Assembly: GCA_037903475.1 (NCBI GenBank) | Contig: JBAJFG010000044.1 | Location: 310,001-374,000, forward strand | DNA: 64,000 bases | Reading direction: 5' to 3' | Source: Ancylostoma caninum | Lineage: Eukaryota > Nematoda > Chromadorea > Rhabditida > Ancylostomatidae | Program-made: the position numbers and the translations under genes | The notes under the pieces: model-generated | Databases searched by the model: none | What the model was told of the DNA's origin: nothing | What the model saw: only the letters and a program-made list of their open reading frames with translations | In this document: positions 12,084-23,822 of the stretch, piece by piece | Layout: the number at the start of each line of letters is the position of its first letter | Position numbering within the stretch: the first letter of the stretch is position 1

Positions 12084-12809
12084 TATCTACTACGAGGCCT
12101 CTAAAACAAATACATATTACCAGTCTTCGACCACACCAGAAATTCTTTATCATTGCCAATACTCTCGATATGTGGAAAGAATCGTCGGGATTGTATTTCT
12201 ATTACACCTACGCATTGCTCTAATTGTAACATGATCCCATCCGCAACTGGTGGTCTGCAATATGTACTTGAACATCGTCACATTTCATTGTAGCTGCCAG
12301 CAGCAGATCATTCACTGAAGCTATCTGCAAGCTCTTTTTTTCCTTCCATTTCATTCTTTTCGATAAGTAGGACAGACGCTGCCTGGGTAATTTCTCCGGG
12401 CCCGGGACAACCCGATTCAATACTCGAAGTTCCACATGCTTCTTGGAAAAGTACAGGTATTTCTTGTTTTTCTACTCAGAATCTGGGTCCTATCGACTCA
12501 GTATTTATATTAAATTTACGTGGAGAAATCATGAAGAGCTAATAGAAGGGAGGATCATGTATCAGGATAGAGGATTAGAAAAAAAACAACAAACAAAAAA
12601 GTGAAAATATGAAAATAAATAAAATATTATATCAAATATTAAGTATTAACATTAAATATCAAATAGATTAGAAAATTAGTGACATGTATATAATTTACTA
12701 TGAAACTTGACATTAATATACACACAGGAAAACGATCTGCTTAGGCTGATTTAAAGGAAATCCCTCTTTTAAAGTTTTATGGACATGTGCATCTGAGGCG
12801 CGCACCTAC

Positions 12810-13390
12810 ATACAATACCGCCCATAATTTTTGCGAAAAAATCGGGTGGCGACGGATTAATCGTTTACAAACCGTCGCAGTACTGTAACTCCTTCGAAAA
12901 TGAAGCTTTTCTAAACCTGAGCACATTTTCGGATTCCTCATCAAAATTGGAATTGAACAGTATATAAAATTAGTTGAACTTTGACTTCAAAACATTTGTT
13001 TTTTCAAAAATTTAAAAAATTTTCAAAATTTCAGCAATGAGGTCAAAATCTGAAAAAACATCAAAAACCAAGAAAATAATTGAGGAATGAGGCTTCTGAA
13101 CACGATCATTGGATTTCACTCAATTCTCGGTTTTCAACGTTTTTTTTCAGATTTTGACCTGATTGCTGAAATTTTGAAACTTTTTCAAATTTTTGAAAAA
13201 ACAAATGTTTTAAAATCAATGTTCAAGTAATTTTATATACTGTTCAATACCAATTTCGATGAGGAATCCGAAAATGTGCTCAGATTTAGAAAAGCTTCAC
13301 TTTGAAGGGAGTTACAGTAATGCGACGGTTTGTTAACGATTAATCCGTCGCCACCCGATTTTTTCGCAAAAATTATAGGCGGTATTGTAT
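12810..13390. repeat. Long foldback element with ~275-bp arms
   Basis: The left arm (about 12810-13086) and right arm (about 13117-13390) are complementary with few differences: ATACAATACCGCCCATAATT opposite AATTATAGGCGGTATTGTAT, GGGTGGCGACGGATTAATCG opposite CGATTAATCCGTCGCCACCC, and TCAGCAATGAGGTCAAAATC opposite GATTTTGACCTGATTGCTGA. The loop is about 30 bp. No coding capacity is seen. The ends include TA steps, compatible with TA targeting. Confidence 0.85.
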
Positions 13391-16300
13391 AAACGGCTCT
13401 TAGTCTGCTTCTGGACAACTCCCCTTTTCTCGAAGAGGCCGCAAATCTGATCTAATCACGAGGTTTTACAGGGATGTAATAAAAAAATCGAGAAATTCCA
13501 GTGAATTCCAGGAACTGGAATTGTTAAAAATTTTATGGATTGAGCCGTGGAGCTCACTGAAAGTGGAAACCCTAGAATTTCTCTCTCCAACAAGGGGCCA
13601 CCCAAAGTTTTCTTGCCTATTTTTCGTTCGTAATGTGTTCACGCTTTCAATTGAACTTCTCTTTGAAACACTTATTGTTTCGAGGTCCGTACAGCATGGA
13701 ATTTTCTTGATAAAAGCGCAGTTGTCAAGGGTAAACGCAATAGGGTGGGGGACCAAGCGGAATTTTCCCTAGATGCGTAGGGAGGGTATTTCTGCATCAC
13801 GTGTAGTTGAAGCTGAACTATGGGTTTAATCACTTGTGCTGTCAATCTTACAATCTACCCCCTATCGCTTTGTCATTAAATAAGGAAAAGGTAAGGAATG
13901 TGTCCAGGAACACCTCAGCCCTACTACTGGTGTAAATGTCGTTGATATCGACCATAAACAATTCATTTTTATTGTCTTCTTCCTAATTAGCTTAGTACCT
14001 AGGCACCCATCATGTTGATTGGTTTCTTGTTTACCAATCTAGGAACCAAGGTCGCCTTGTGTGCTTGCTTTGCTTTGCTCCTATCGGCTAGAAACCCTTT
14101 TCTAAAAGGGAAGGTTTCTGTTGGTTGATCGGCTGAAAAAATTAATCAATTTCAGGAGAATCAGCCAGTACAAAAAAAAACAATTATTTCTTTTATTTTT
14201 TAGCGGTCACCGATTTCTAGTCAAGGTTACTTCTTGCATATGTCTTCTCCTTCTAAAGAAATACTATTAACTTGACTTAATAATAGTTCGTTATTCTCAA
14301 ACCAGAGGAGCCTTATGACATTCGATGATATTCATGTGCTCTGTTCACGTTTGTTAGGTTAAACCGACTTTTCAAAGCTGTGTTCCTCTTCAGAGGCCTA
14401 AAAGTGATATCAGTGCTGTTTACAATCATGATCGGAGCTCCTGCTGATGTTCAGACTTTCCTCATTTTTCATTCGGTATTCTTATTATTGGTAGACTATT
14501 AGGCGTAATTAAACAAATAGATGAATAAATATTACATAATATAATTTTACCACAACACAGCGTATGTGGCTACTTGTCAGGCTCGCTGCAACTAGATCAG
14601 TGCTTAGTGCTGTCCCTGTAATGCTATCGCAATCAATCATCTACTCGAAGTAAAGCGTAACATCGCCTCGCATGATTCCGTCTTAAGGTAAGTCTTGCCC
14701 TGGATTGTTAGGGGTAGGAAACACCTAACATCCGAAAATCAGGGTGAGATTTTCTGCGCATGCCAAACGCTCGTAGAAAGTGGCGTTATCCCTAGTGCCA
14801 TTTACCTACCACCGACGGAATTCATGTGTTCACGAACTCTTCAATTCCGCATCACTTTAAGTCGGAAATAATACACTGCTAAACTGAGGCTTAGCCTGAT
14901 CATGACACATGCACTGTTGGTTAATTCTACCCACAGTGGTTGAGGCTACGGTTAAATAGGTCCGGAAGGTCCTTGCTATACCACTACCAAACACAACTTT
15001 GCCGTGACTGTTTTCATAAGTGAGCACCCCTGCTGGTGTAGTAAATAAATAAATAAATCACATCGGCAAAAATGATTTAAAGGGTTTTTAGTTGATGTTA
15101 CTCAAATGTGAGAGGAAGAGAACCTAGTGAGTGACCCTACCACGTGAAGAAGCGCTGTTTCTATCCTAGCTTAGTCATGTTATTCTACTGACTCCCTAGC
15201 CGAAAGGCTGCATGCACTTTAAACACTAATTCCACTTCCAAAAATTCTAAGCTCTCATCCAGAAACGAACTTTTTTCATCAGAACTCGGTAATGATTTCC
15301 TTTCAGTTCTGGCGGTTCCTCAAAAGTGCAGAAGTAAAACTTTGAGAATTTAGAAGCTGAAAAGATGAAGGAGTCACACATAGTCACAGCTATTTCCTGC
15401 AATAAGTTCGTAGCCTCTGTTTTCCCTGCAAAAATTTCGTAAGGAAGTGTAGAGTTTGATTTTTAGCATGGGTAGCCCCCATGCCATTCCCTGTTTAACT
15501 CCTCAGTTCAGCCGAGTACGTCATTCACTAAGAATCTAACCGGTACCCATCGTGCCCTTGTTTTTATCTGAACAGGTATGGGAGCTCTGTAAGGTTCAGC
15601 CCTAAAGTTTCACGAGTACATGGCTCAACGCCGAATGGCTATACGTGATCCGCCCAAGTGGTCTGTGTATTGCACTTTCAGACCCTTAAAAAAACAGGGT
15701 TTTCTTCATTTTTATGCGTTTTGACCTATACCATTGAAATCAGCGTGACAAGGAAGTCTGAAGCCTATTCATATTTACAACCCACGAAACGAGGTGACAC
15801 TCTGCCTTTGAGCCATGTTCTGCAACGGTTATGCACAGGTGTTATAACAATCCGACAAATCCTAACTAATGGCATTGAAGTAATGAATTCGAGCACATAC
15901 AAGATCGAGGAAGCTGGTTCTCCTGGTTATTATAAAATTGGGAGCCAGCCTTTCATTTCTTCATTCCCGCTCTATTCCTTTTTTTGTTAAAGGAAGGCAA
16001 AAATGCACTTTTTTATGTTCCCCTATTGCAACCTGCGTTTATAGGGTAGTAAAATGCTGTAAACAGAACTTTACTACGTTTACCCTTGAGTAATTTGGGC
16101 AGGATTATTCCTAGCCGTTTGGTGCCGGAGATCATACGTCGCACATGCGCGCGTCCGACAATCGTACTCCGGTCGTCAAAACGTGATGCGCCAGTTCTGG
16201 GATGGATGATCATGAAGATGATGCAGGTGTCTTATGTCAACTGCTGACCCGACCTAGTTGTGCTATCTACCAGAAGCGGAGTGGAAAATTTTCCTGGAAG

Positions 16301-16556
16301 GAGATGGAGAAAGGTAGGCGAGAGTGAGCGTTGACAATGAAGAAACATAACTTGAAATTAATTCATGGAAATTAATGAAAAACCATAAACAGAATAAAAA
16401 ATTAAAAATGAGCTAGTACAAAAATTCGATCTATTTTATGAAGCATTTCTGAAAATCTTGCCTACCCATTTCTTGGGGAGCAACCCCCTCTGTGTCCGGC
16501 ACTGCTATTTACCCATACATTTACCCAAGACTTATTCTGCATTAAGTGTCCATTGT
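13391..16556. other. Mostly featureless apart from the LINE tail
   Basis: Apart from the LINE 3' end (14555-15058), frames at 13466-13772 and 15658-15990 lack ATG context, splice context or recognisable content. No supported gene. Confidence 0.45.
14555..15058 (+). mobile_element. LINE 3' end with (AAAT)n tail
   Basis: A non-coding stretch ends in GAGCACCCCTGCTGGTGTAG followed by (TAAA)n at about 15039-15057. The same layout, a G/C-containing short hairpin-like end then an AAAT tail, recurs at 38260-38295 (plus), 51880-51962 (plus) and in reverse at 20588-20640. I infer a common LINE family; only the 3' end of it is visible here. Confidence 0.4.
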
Positions 16557-16740
16557 CCTGGCCTAGATGCATCACTGAGATTAGTCATGGTAAACGTGTT
16601 AACGTACCCAATTATATTCTTTACCCAACAACCATCAACATGCTTACGCATGCGTGACGCTTTCTTTACCCAGCTTACCAATGTGTAATCATACGCATTG
16701 GTATGAAATTACCCATCTTTCCAATGATGCATCTGGACCC
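16557..16740. repeat. MITE family M1, long copy
   Basis: Inverted ends: left CTAGATGCATCACTGAGATT..GGTAAACGTGTT, right reverse complement GGTCCAGATGCATCATTGG..GATGGGTAA. It belongs to the family that also occurs at 22813, 23009, 23176, 61556 and 62053. It is non-coding. Confidence 0.55.
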
Positions 16741-17949
16741 TTTACCAAAGCACCTCCACCATGTATAGCTAATAGCTACCCATGGTGTCTCGAGAAATAC
16801 GAGTCAGCAATTCACCGCCTTCACTGGGACCACAGCTGGCCAGCACTTTATTGGTGCCAGCCATCCATTAAAGTGCCTGGCACGACGTAATTGACCGGTT
16901 TCCGCACGGCAGCCGCTCAGCTACAAGGACCCTATGTTAAAAAATTAATTAACTACCATCTGGGTGCCACCAGTTACGGACAATTTTTTCTTGCTAGGCT
17001 CTTGAAATATTAGAGCCCGCCAAAGTGGCACTTTCTATATTGCACTTTCCTAACGGGTGCACTCTAGCATAAACTACCATGCATGCACTTGCATGGCTTG
17101 CGACAAGGAGCAGTTGTCCTGTTCTTTGTGCTTTTTGTCGTCCCATTCGGTGTGCTTTGTTCGTCTGCTGCCGTCTCTGATGCTCTGAATGATCTGCGCC
17201 CTTTTTATTGCCTTCTACGACACTCGTAACGTGCTATAAATTGAGTTTGAATTGAAGCATTCGGGCGGGTGGTCCCAGAGCGCAGTCATTTCTATTGGTA
17301 TTTATATGGCTCCCACAAGGAATTTCAATCATAACTCTCTCAATTCTTCCAAAGATCACTAGTAACGAAACGACTTTCTTGTTGAGCAGATGTCTGTAGA
17401 TCGTTTGGTATTATGTGTAGATCACATTATCACTGAGAAGTCTTCGCAGCCCTACGAATACCTCTCCTTGCCTTTGAAAGGTCAAATATCCGGCGGTTCA
17501 TTATGTTTTCGCTTATATTATTTCCCCATTTCTTTATATCGGTTTTTTCGTCGTGGCAAAAACATTTTTTCCTAGGGTTGTCAAGATTTGTGATTATTAG
17601 TTCCCTCACTTTGATTTTTTCGCATTCGTAATCTAATATGTTTCTGAATTTGGAAGTATTTTACTAATTTTCAACTGTTTGTATTTACTAATTTCTGCAG
17701 CCCAGCGAATTTTCCAATTTTCCAATTTCAACTTTTCAAAATTTCTGAACCAACCCAATGGCGAAAATTTTACTCACGTGATAGGTTTCCACAATTTAAC
17801 ACATTCGCGACAACGCAGATTTTCCGCTTAGGGCCACTTTGGACCAAAGCGAGTTTGCGCTTGTTTCTCACCGGAGTTGCGAGAATTGGGGCATATTTGA
17901 CATGCTGATCACAAATATGCCATCTATTTCACTTGATAAAGCACTTCTG
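16741..17949. other. No supported gene
   Basis: A+T-rich DNA. A direct repeat TTTTCCAATTTTCCAATTTC lies near 17710. Nothing coding is recognised. Confidence 0.45.
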
Positions 17950-18615
17950 TAGTGTTACTGTATGTATACTGTGTAAAAACTGTAGAAAGACCTTTTTCTA
18001 TCAGAATGCAACCAAAATTTGCACAGGAGGGTTATTTCACATACAGATTAAGAATATGATATCCATTACCTACGGTATCGCGGTTACTGTAATCATACTA
18101 TAGGAACTGGGGGAAAGGTTTTGAACCAGAATTTGCCTGAAACTGGGGTTATTTTACACTCTGGTCTCAAATATGGACCTCAAATACGTGTTTATTATGT
18201 CAGAAACCCCCACTTGCCAAAGTTTCACTGAATTTGGTGAACAAAATGCACCTACAGTATGCGCACAGTAACCCTACAGCACTTCGCTATGGTACAAAAT
18301 GAATGTCAATTTCGTACACAGCATGTCAAATAACACCACTTGCCAACGTTTCATTGAATTTGCTGAATAAAATGCGTCTACAGTATGCCTACAGTAACCA
18401 TAGGATAGCGCTACAGTAGCCTTAGAGTACTGCTCTATGGTGCAGGACTGATGGCGTATTCATGTTCAGTACGTCAAGTAACTCCAAAGTGCAAATTTGC
18501 TGTAGATGCTGTGAGAAAGTACGTCAACAATATCTACAGTATGACTACAGTAATCTTACAGTATTGCAGTTACGGTACAAAATGGACGCCATTTCCGTGT
18601 TCAGCGGGTAGAATA
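17950..18615. repeat. Degenerate tandem repeat, ~110-140 bp units rich in TACAGTA
   Basis: About four to five diverged units share blocks in order: CTACAGTATG, ACAGTAACC, TACGGTACAAAATG, TTTCGTGTTCAGC, GTCAAATAAC and CACTTGCCAA-GTTTCA. Unit starts are roughly 17955, 18060, 18250, 18370 and 18530. The same blocks recur singly at 47090-47480, inside an intron of CAP gene 2, and near 54660. Confidence 0.55.
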
Positions 18616-18935
18616 ACCCGCAGGGGCAGAAATTAGGGAAGCTCCATCTAAGAAAAAAGGATAAAACATTGTCCTCTACGTAAATGGAGATTGCTACTAA
18701 CTTACTTATTGTGAGAAGTTAAAGGCACCTAATCTGAGAGCATGAAGTGATCGATTAGTAAGGATAATAGGAAGAACACAGTCAACGTTCCTAGGATTTT
18801 TGCACTAGCCGGTTTCGGGGCTTGAACTAGACCGGAAGTGCAGCTTCCTTGGCGCTCCCGTAACTATACTATCCCGGTACGCATAAGAGATAGAAACGAC
18901 TAACTGAGTTTTCTTAGTACCTGACGCTAGATTAG

Positions 18936-19088
18936 GCTTCCTTACGTTACGGAATCGGCGCTGAGGAATTGGTTGCAGAGAAGAAGCGATATGCGGACTC
19001 CGTTAAACCTACTCTGAACAAGAAGGGGAGATCCAGGAGACCTGGTTCTTCCGAGATGGGACCAGATAGTAAAAAACCGAGACTGTAA
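18936..19088 (+). CDS. Candidate 3'-terminal exon of an unrecognised gene
   Basis: After a possible acceptor (GATTAG at 18930-18935) an open frame of 50 codons ends in TAA at 19086-19088, with AATAAA 45 bases later (19134-19139). The peptide starts ASLRYGIGAEELVAEKKRYA and ends in a basic, serine-rich tail (KKGRSRRPGSS, then DSKKPRL) resembling nuclear localisation signals. Codon use is more gene-like than the surroundings. No upstream exon was found and I do not recognise the protein; it could also be the end of a retroelement ORF. Confidence 0.35.
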   Translation, partial: ASLRYGIGAEELVAEKKRYADSVKPTLNKKGRSRRPGSSEMGPDSKKPRL

Positions 19089-19364
19089 CCTAGTTTTAGT
19101 AGTGTTTGACCTTGTGTTCTAAGTTAATCTTTAAATAAACTTGGTTGTATATAGGTATATGTAACATGTAAAAGCTGCTATCATCTCCGCGCACGGATTG
19201 CACGTGGATGCTGGTTCTCTTGACTTCCCGTACGACCCACCGGTGGGTCGTATTGTCCGTTATTTGTTAAAGCTCAGGGTCATTTTGTTCCACTTGTTCA
19301 TTCGAAAAATTGTTTGAGTTCTCCTCGCGCTGATTAAGATTGTCATTCCAAAACTACTATAATA

Positions 19365-19599
19365 CTTCGGTGTGAGTTATGAATTTAGTAGCCGTACACG
19401 AGGTTGTTAGTAAATTTTATTGACCAACGTTTCGGCGGCTTCGCCTTCGTCAGGGCCTGAAAGGAGGCGTTTGCGCGGCTACTCTCATAGATCATTGACC
19501 CTTTCAGGCCCTGACGAAGGCGAAGCCGCCGAAACGTTGGTCAATAAAATTTACTAACAACCTCGTGTACGGCTACTAAATTCATAACTCACACCGAAG
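19365..19599. repeat. Perfect 100-bp inverted repeat with 35-bp spacer
   Basis: Bases 19365-19464 and 19500-19599 are exact reverse complements over all 100 positions, checked base by base; the spacer is 19465-19499. Each arm carries a hammerhead-like core, one on each strand. A diverged relative lies at about 47900-48060. The perfect identity implies a very recent origin, continuing correction between arms, or an assembly artefact. Confidence 0.95.
19511..19542 (+). ncRNA. Hammerhead-ribozyme-like core in the right arm
   Basis: The plus strand reads CTGACGA (19511-19517), an extra A, a 4-bp stem II GGCG-AAGC-CGCC (19519-19530), GAAA (19531-19534), then a 2-bp stem III with GTTG loop (AC-GTTG-GT) and C at 19542, the expected cleavage-site base. 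This is the minimal type I layout described for Penelope-like elements. Stem I pairing next to the core is not evident, so activity may need a dimer or may be lost. The mirror copy is on the minus strand at 19422-19453. Confidence 0.45.
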
Positions 19600-20587
19600 A
19601 ACTATGCCGAGGTTCAAAGACGACCGGACTTGGGAACTACTATAATAGTTTTACAAATATTAATTATCCAATTAAACATCCATCAATTCGCCTTCGTAGG
19701 TGATGGCAGGTGGGAGAGTGAGAGTGAGAGGTTGTCAAGGAGTGGTGGACGCGGCTAGGAAACGTTATTCTCCCAAAGCTTCCAGAAAATAAACTTCTAC
19801 ATTCAATTTCAAGGTGAAATAGCTGAAAATATTCTTGCGAAATTAATATCAGAGGGTATGGAATCGGATTTATTCATTTATACACTTATGTATTTATTTA
19901 TGTGCTTTCCTGTTAACAAGTGAAGTCAAAATTCTCATCCGTGGGTTAAAATGAACTTATCGACATCGACACTGCTGGCACCATACCTTTGGTAAACTTT
20001 CTTTCATACCGTAGTTATTCCACGTTATGGGTGTCGCTTCGCAACTAGTGATTTACTTTACACTTACCCATGATTTTACCGTGGTGAATCTGAACCAAAC
20101 GACAGTGCTTACTTACCCCTTCGACCCTTGGACATTTTTCCAATATGCATGATCCTTCAAATGGATAGTATTTATGTAGTGAGGACTTGATCAGATGTTC
20201 TTGTTTGTGGCAAAAAAGAGAAAAAAAAGAAAATATAAAGTGAGATTCATCGCGAATGCATGCACTGCAAAGCGTGGGGGTTTTTAAATCCTTTTTTGTC
20301 ACCTCCATTAAATAATGAAAGCAATGTCAATTCGTGTCGTGTTCTTTTTATGGTTAGCCTAGTTAGTCACGCTGACTGACCTTCTATGGTAAGTTCTGCG
20401 GCGCAGATTTTGTTTCCATATGTGGTTGATTGACTAATAAGGAGTGTTTATACAATTTCGCGACGCGATGGCGTCGCGGCGAGGGACACAACACGCGCGA
20501 TGCGCCTGGTAACGAAGTTGTCGCGTGGCTTCGTCGCGTCATGGTGAACGTCGCAAATTTACGAATTTACGCGAAATTACATGCACA
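19600..20587. other. No gene; CpG-rich patch at 20455-20570
   Basis: The patch contains many CGCG and GTCGCG steps (CGCGACGCGATGGCGTCGCG) in an otherwise A+T-rich spacer. No frame is convincing. Confidence 0.4.
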
Positions 20588-20960
20588 AATTTATTTATTT
20601 ATTTATTTATTTTCACTACACTGTGCCAAGAGCACAATGCTACCCCTCAGAACGAGGGTAACAAGGAAAGTGACAAATGTTAAGGAGGCTTTTGGAAGTT
20701 CAGTGCAAGTTTATACTTCATTTGTAACCCCAGGCTAAATGAGGCGTTCTTGCGTATCGAACCTCTGTTGCTCCCAGAGACAGTGCGGTATGGATAAATG
20801 CCTCTTAAACCTACCACGTTATACTATACATTAGACGTAGGTGAGGCATGAACGTGGGAGCCGCAACTGCTCGTTCCTCACAACTCCGTCAGCTCTCTTA
20901 CCTCAATTTGGAGGGAATTGTTGATTTTCATGGACTGTTTTAAACCTAATGGCACCGTTT
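20588..20960 (-). mobile_element. LINE 3' end in reverse orientation with (ATTT)n tail
   Basis: (ATTT)n at about 20589-20612 is followed by CACTACACTGTGCCAAGAGC, the reverse of the 3' end layout seen at 15020-15058. The stretch up to about 20960 has, on the minus strand, short peptide scraps such as NASFSLGLQMKYKLALNFQ, which may be the end of a LINE ORF. The assignment to a family is tentative. Confidence 0.4.
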
Positions 20961-21681
20961 GTTGTCTAAAGTGTTTCAAGAACGTCCTCAGCGTTTTCCA
21001 ATGATGATCTCTGCGAGAGCTGCAATTTTGGTCGTTTCCTTCGCCATGGATGTTTTCGTCGAAGATATGGAAGAGTGCTTTGCCGGTTTTTCTCGTTTAT
21101 GTGTTTGTTCAGATTTTTTTTTCGCATTTGAGTTATTAGAGGGGTTTGTTTCTATGCATATAATGTTGTAGTCCCGTGCTCCGACATGTCATCTAATTTT
21201 TCACTGCTTGGGTACGATTTAATTGTACTGCCAGGGATTTCTTTGGACGTATATATGCGTTGGGTTGATGTTTTTTTTTTCAATCCATGGCTGGTCAGGA
21301 GTGTGATTTACTGATGGTTTCCTTTCATCCAAGTCATGTTCTGGCCCACGCTTTCAATTTCTTCGCTCTTTCACTGGTTGGAGGTACTATCTTGTGATCT
21401 CTTTGGCGAGGCGGAGAGGGGAGGGGGTCTTTTCATTGATTTCACCATAAAATCCCACGGGGGAAAATTGTACAAAGCATCGGTGTCGGAGCGCGGAAAT
21501 ACCTTACATTCACCGGCAAATCAGTATTCAGTATTTAAAAGAAAATCTCGAACTCAATACATAAATGAAACATGTGTACCTGCATTGCGTTTTTCCATAG
21601 CTTGGCCGGCAAGTTGTAAGTAGTGACCGCTCACAAACAGCACACAACATCTGAAACACACAAAGCCGAAGAAACTACTAC

Positions 21682-22395
21682 TTAAAGGCAGCACCCATGG
21701 AAATTTTCGCCTCTTAGATCTTGATCCAATTGTGATCCAATCGATTGTGGGGTCAATTATGCAATAAGAGTACTAGTCAGAACTTTCCCAATCACGACTA
21801 ATGACAGGTAATACTTGGATCAGCAGGATCAGTAGGCAGTAAGTTTTACGAGTTTTCATCCTATTACCGCGCTCCAAAACCATCCTTGGAGCGCGAAAAA
21901 TGGCAACTGTCAGCTGATTAGGCAATGATTGCGACTAGCAGTCTTTTATGTTTACGTTTTCTTGTCTCATTTCGACTACAATTACATTTTTATCCTCACC
22001 TTTCTTTCCATCATTTATTCCTTTCCACTTATTATTAATCTCTATAAACTTTTTCTCACTCAGAATATCCAATTTCTCGAATATTGCGCGTATCTATATT
22101 ACTTAGCTTTTAAAATCACCGTATGATTTTGTTCTCTTCCCGAGCCATGTTTTTATTACGAACATCCCGTTTCCTTTCCCTTTGTGCTCTCTCTCTTTCA
22201 TGGAAACTGCCTTACCAGTCCCCCATAGGTGTAGCTCGACCATCCTGCTCTAACCTACTAAGATAGAAGCATCCAAAAACCATTTTTGCATGAGTTTTGG
22301 CTGGATTGGGGACATCACCCATACTCCTCATGCTCAAAAATCTAATATTCCGCTACAATCTCGGAGACCGAATTTTCCGTGGGTGCTGCCTTTAA
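21682..22395. mobile_element. TTAA-flanked TIR element, family M2 (706-bp body)
   Basis: TTAA at 21682-21685 and again at 22392-22395 flank a body whose ends are inverted: AGGCAGCACCCATGGAAATT at the left and, reverse-complemented, AGGCAGCACCCACGGAAAAT at the right. No transposase is visible. A perfect hairpin (10-bp stem, 8-base loop) sits inside at 21868-21895. TTAA targets are typical of piggyBac-type and some nematode palindromic elements, but the end sequence is not that of classical piggyBac. Confidence 0.7.
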
Positions 22396-22812
22396 AACAC
22401 ATACGACACGTCCAGGTTCGTCCGCATTCACATCTCCCTCCAAATTCGTCTGATTCCATAGACTTTGGGCCAAAACCGCTGGAAAAACTAAGGAGCAGTG
22501 GCCAACTCCAGTCTGCGAGCTCGGCGACGTCGCATCTGCTAGCACGCGAATTTGACCCATCGCGTCGTTTTTGAAGAAAAAGTACAAACAAGGCGCGACG
22601 TCGCGCCACGAGGGCGAAAGCCAATTACCATATCACGACCACTTCTCGCGCATGCATCCATCCGGGATCCATCGCATTTGAATTTACTGTTGAGATCGAA
22701 TGACTTATGAAACATTCTCGAATTCGAAAATTCGATTTGGAGGAAATAGAAAATTCGAGTGCTCGGACAAGAGAGAGCAACCTCTAGTCCCGGTAAACAT
22801 CACCTATATGGT

Positions 22813-22986
22813 TAACGGTCCAACGATCAACATGGTTAACGTGTTAATCTTTCTGAATTTGCCTTTTACCTGGCACCTGTCAACATGCCTACGCATACAT
22901 GACATTGTCTTTCCTCAGCTGCTATCCATGGATAGTTATGGTCATGAGTATGAAATTATTCACCATTCCGATGATGCATCCGGGCC
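22813..22986. repeat. MITE family M1 copy
   Basis: The right end CCGATGATGCATCCGGGCC and the left CAACGATCAACATGGTTAAC, with GTATGAAATTATTCACC near the right, mirror the copy at 16557-16740. It is diverged and non-coding. Confidence 0.45.
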
Positions 22987-23008
22987 TTGAGGTGAGGGGG
23001 CTACAGGA

Positions 23009-23121
23009 CCTTGATGCGTCATTAGGATTATCCAGGGCAAATGTGTTGTCGCTCGTGTTAACGATTGCTGAAATTGTGAGTTATTAATGCGTTTACCCAG
23101 GGTAATCCTAATGAAACTCAT
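23009..23121. repeat. MITE family M1 copy, compact
   Basis: Left: TTGATGCGTCATTAGGATTA..CCAGGGCAAATGTGTT. Right, reverse-complemented: TTTCATTAGGATTACCCTGG..GTAAACGC. Both ends share CATTAGGATTA, a variant of the CATTGAGATTA of other copies, so the two arms of this copy changed together. Confidence 0.6.
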
Positions 23122-23175
23122 CTAATTAATCTCGAACTAATCTCAGTGCACGTGGTGCTGACACTCACTATTCCC

Positions 23176-23347
23176 GGGTTCGGATGCATCATTGAGACTA
23201 CTTATGGTAAACGTGTTGAGGCCCAAATTTACCTTTTACATAGCTCCACCAACAAGTTTACTAATAAGTGGCGTTGTGTATAGTAGTACTCATGGGTAAT
23301 CATATCTATGGGTATGAGATTGAACGTCCTTCCAACGATGCCGGGCT
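23176..23347. repeat. MITE family M1 copy
   Basis: The left end CGGATGCATCATTGAGACTA..GGTAAACGTGTTGAG and right end CTTCCAACGATGCCGGGC are inverted relatives. It sits 55 bp from the preceding copy. It is non-coding. Confidence 0.5.
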
Positions 23348-23542
23348 CTGAAATTTTTGAATGTTCGAATAGGTTCCCACACTTTATTCGACTATACCAG
23401 TGTCTACGAGTGCCGCCGCATTATGCAAGGATTTATTTAATAGATATGCATGCAGAAAACCTGTGATTGAACTGATATCCGATGTTCTTTCACCTTTTCT
23501 ACTTGTTCATCTAGGCACTGAACATTATTCATTTCCTTCTTT

Positions 23543-23822
23543 TCAATTATCTTTAGAAATCTGCTGGGATCCCAATGTGAACAATTTGGATTTTTCTTGC
23601 TGAAAGAGAAGACCTGACTTCCTGACCATTAACAGGTATGTGGTAAGGTAGCCTGAATGGTCCAACTGTATAACAGTGCCGGCGCATCGTTTATCTTTAC
23701 GATGCCTTGCACTCGCTATCGAAACTATACGACATTTATCTGAAATACATATGCCTTGACCTTTCTTAATACACTTCCGCTTGCAGTTGACGAGTGCCCT
23801 GCAAATGACAGACTGCACCTGA
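23543..23822 (-). CDS. Candidate Cys-rich exon, unrecognised
   Basis: After a possible acceptor (AAATCAG near 23823) the minus strand is open for about 92 codons to TGA. The first 30 residues hold five cysteines spaced C-x5-C-x3-C-x7-C-x4-C, with G-x-C before the fourth, a spacing reminiscent of cystine-stabilised alpha-beta peptides (nematode ASABF-type antimicrobials and related folds), but the sixth Cys of the last C-x-C is absent. The rest is not cysteine-rich. No signal-peptide exon was found upstream. This may be chance. Confidence 0.2.
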
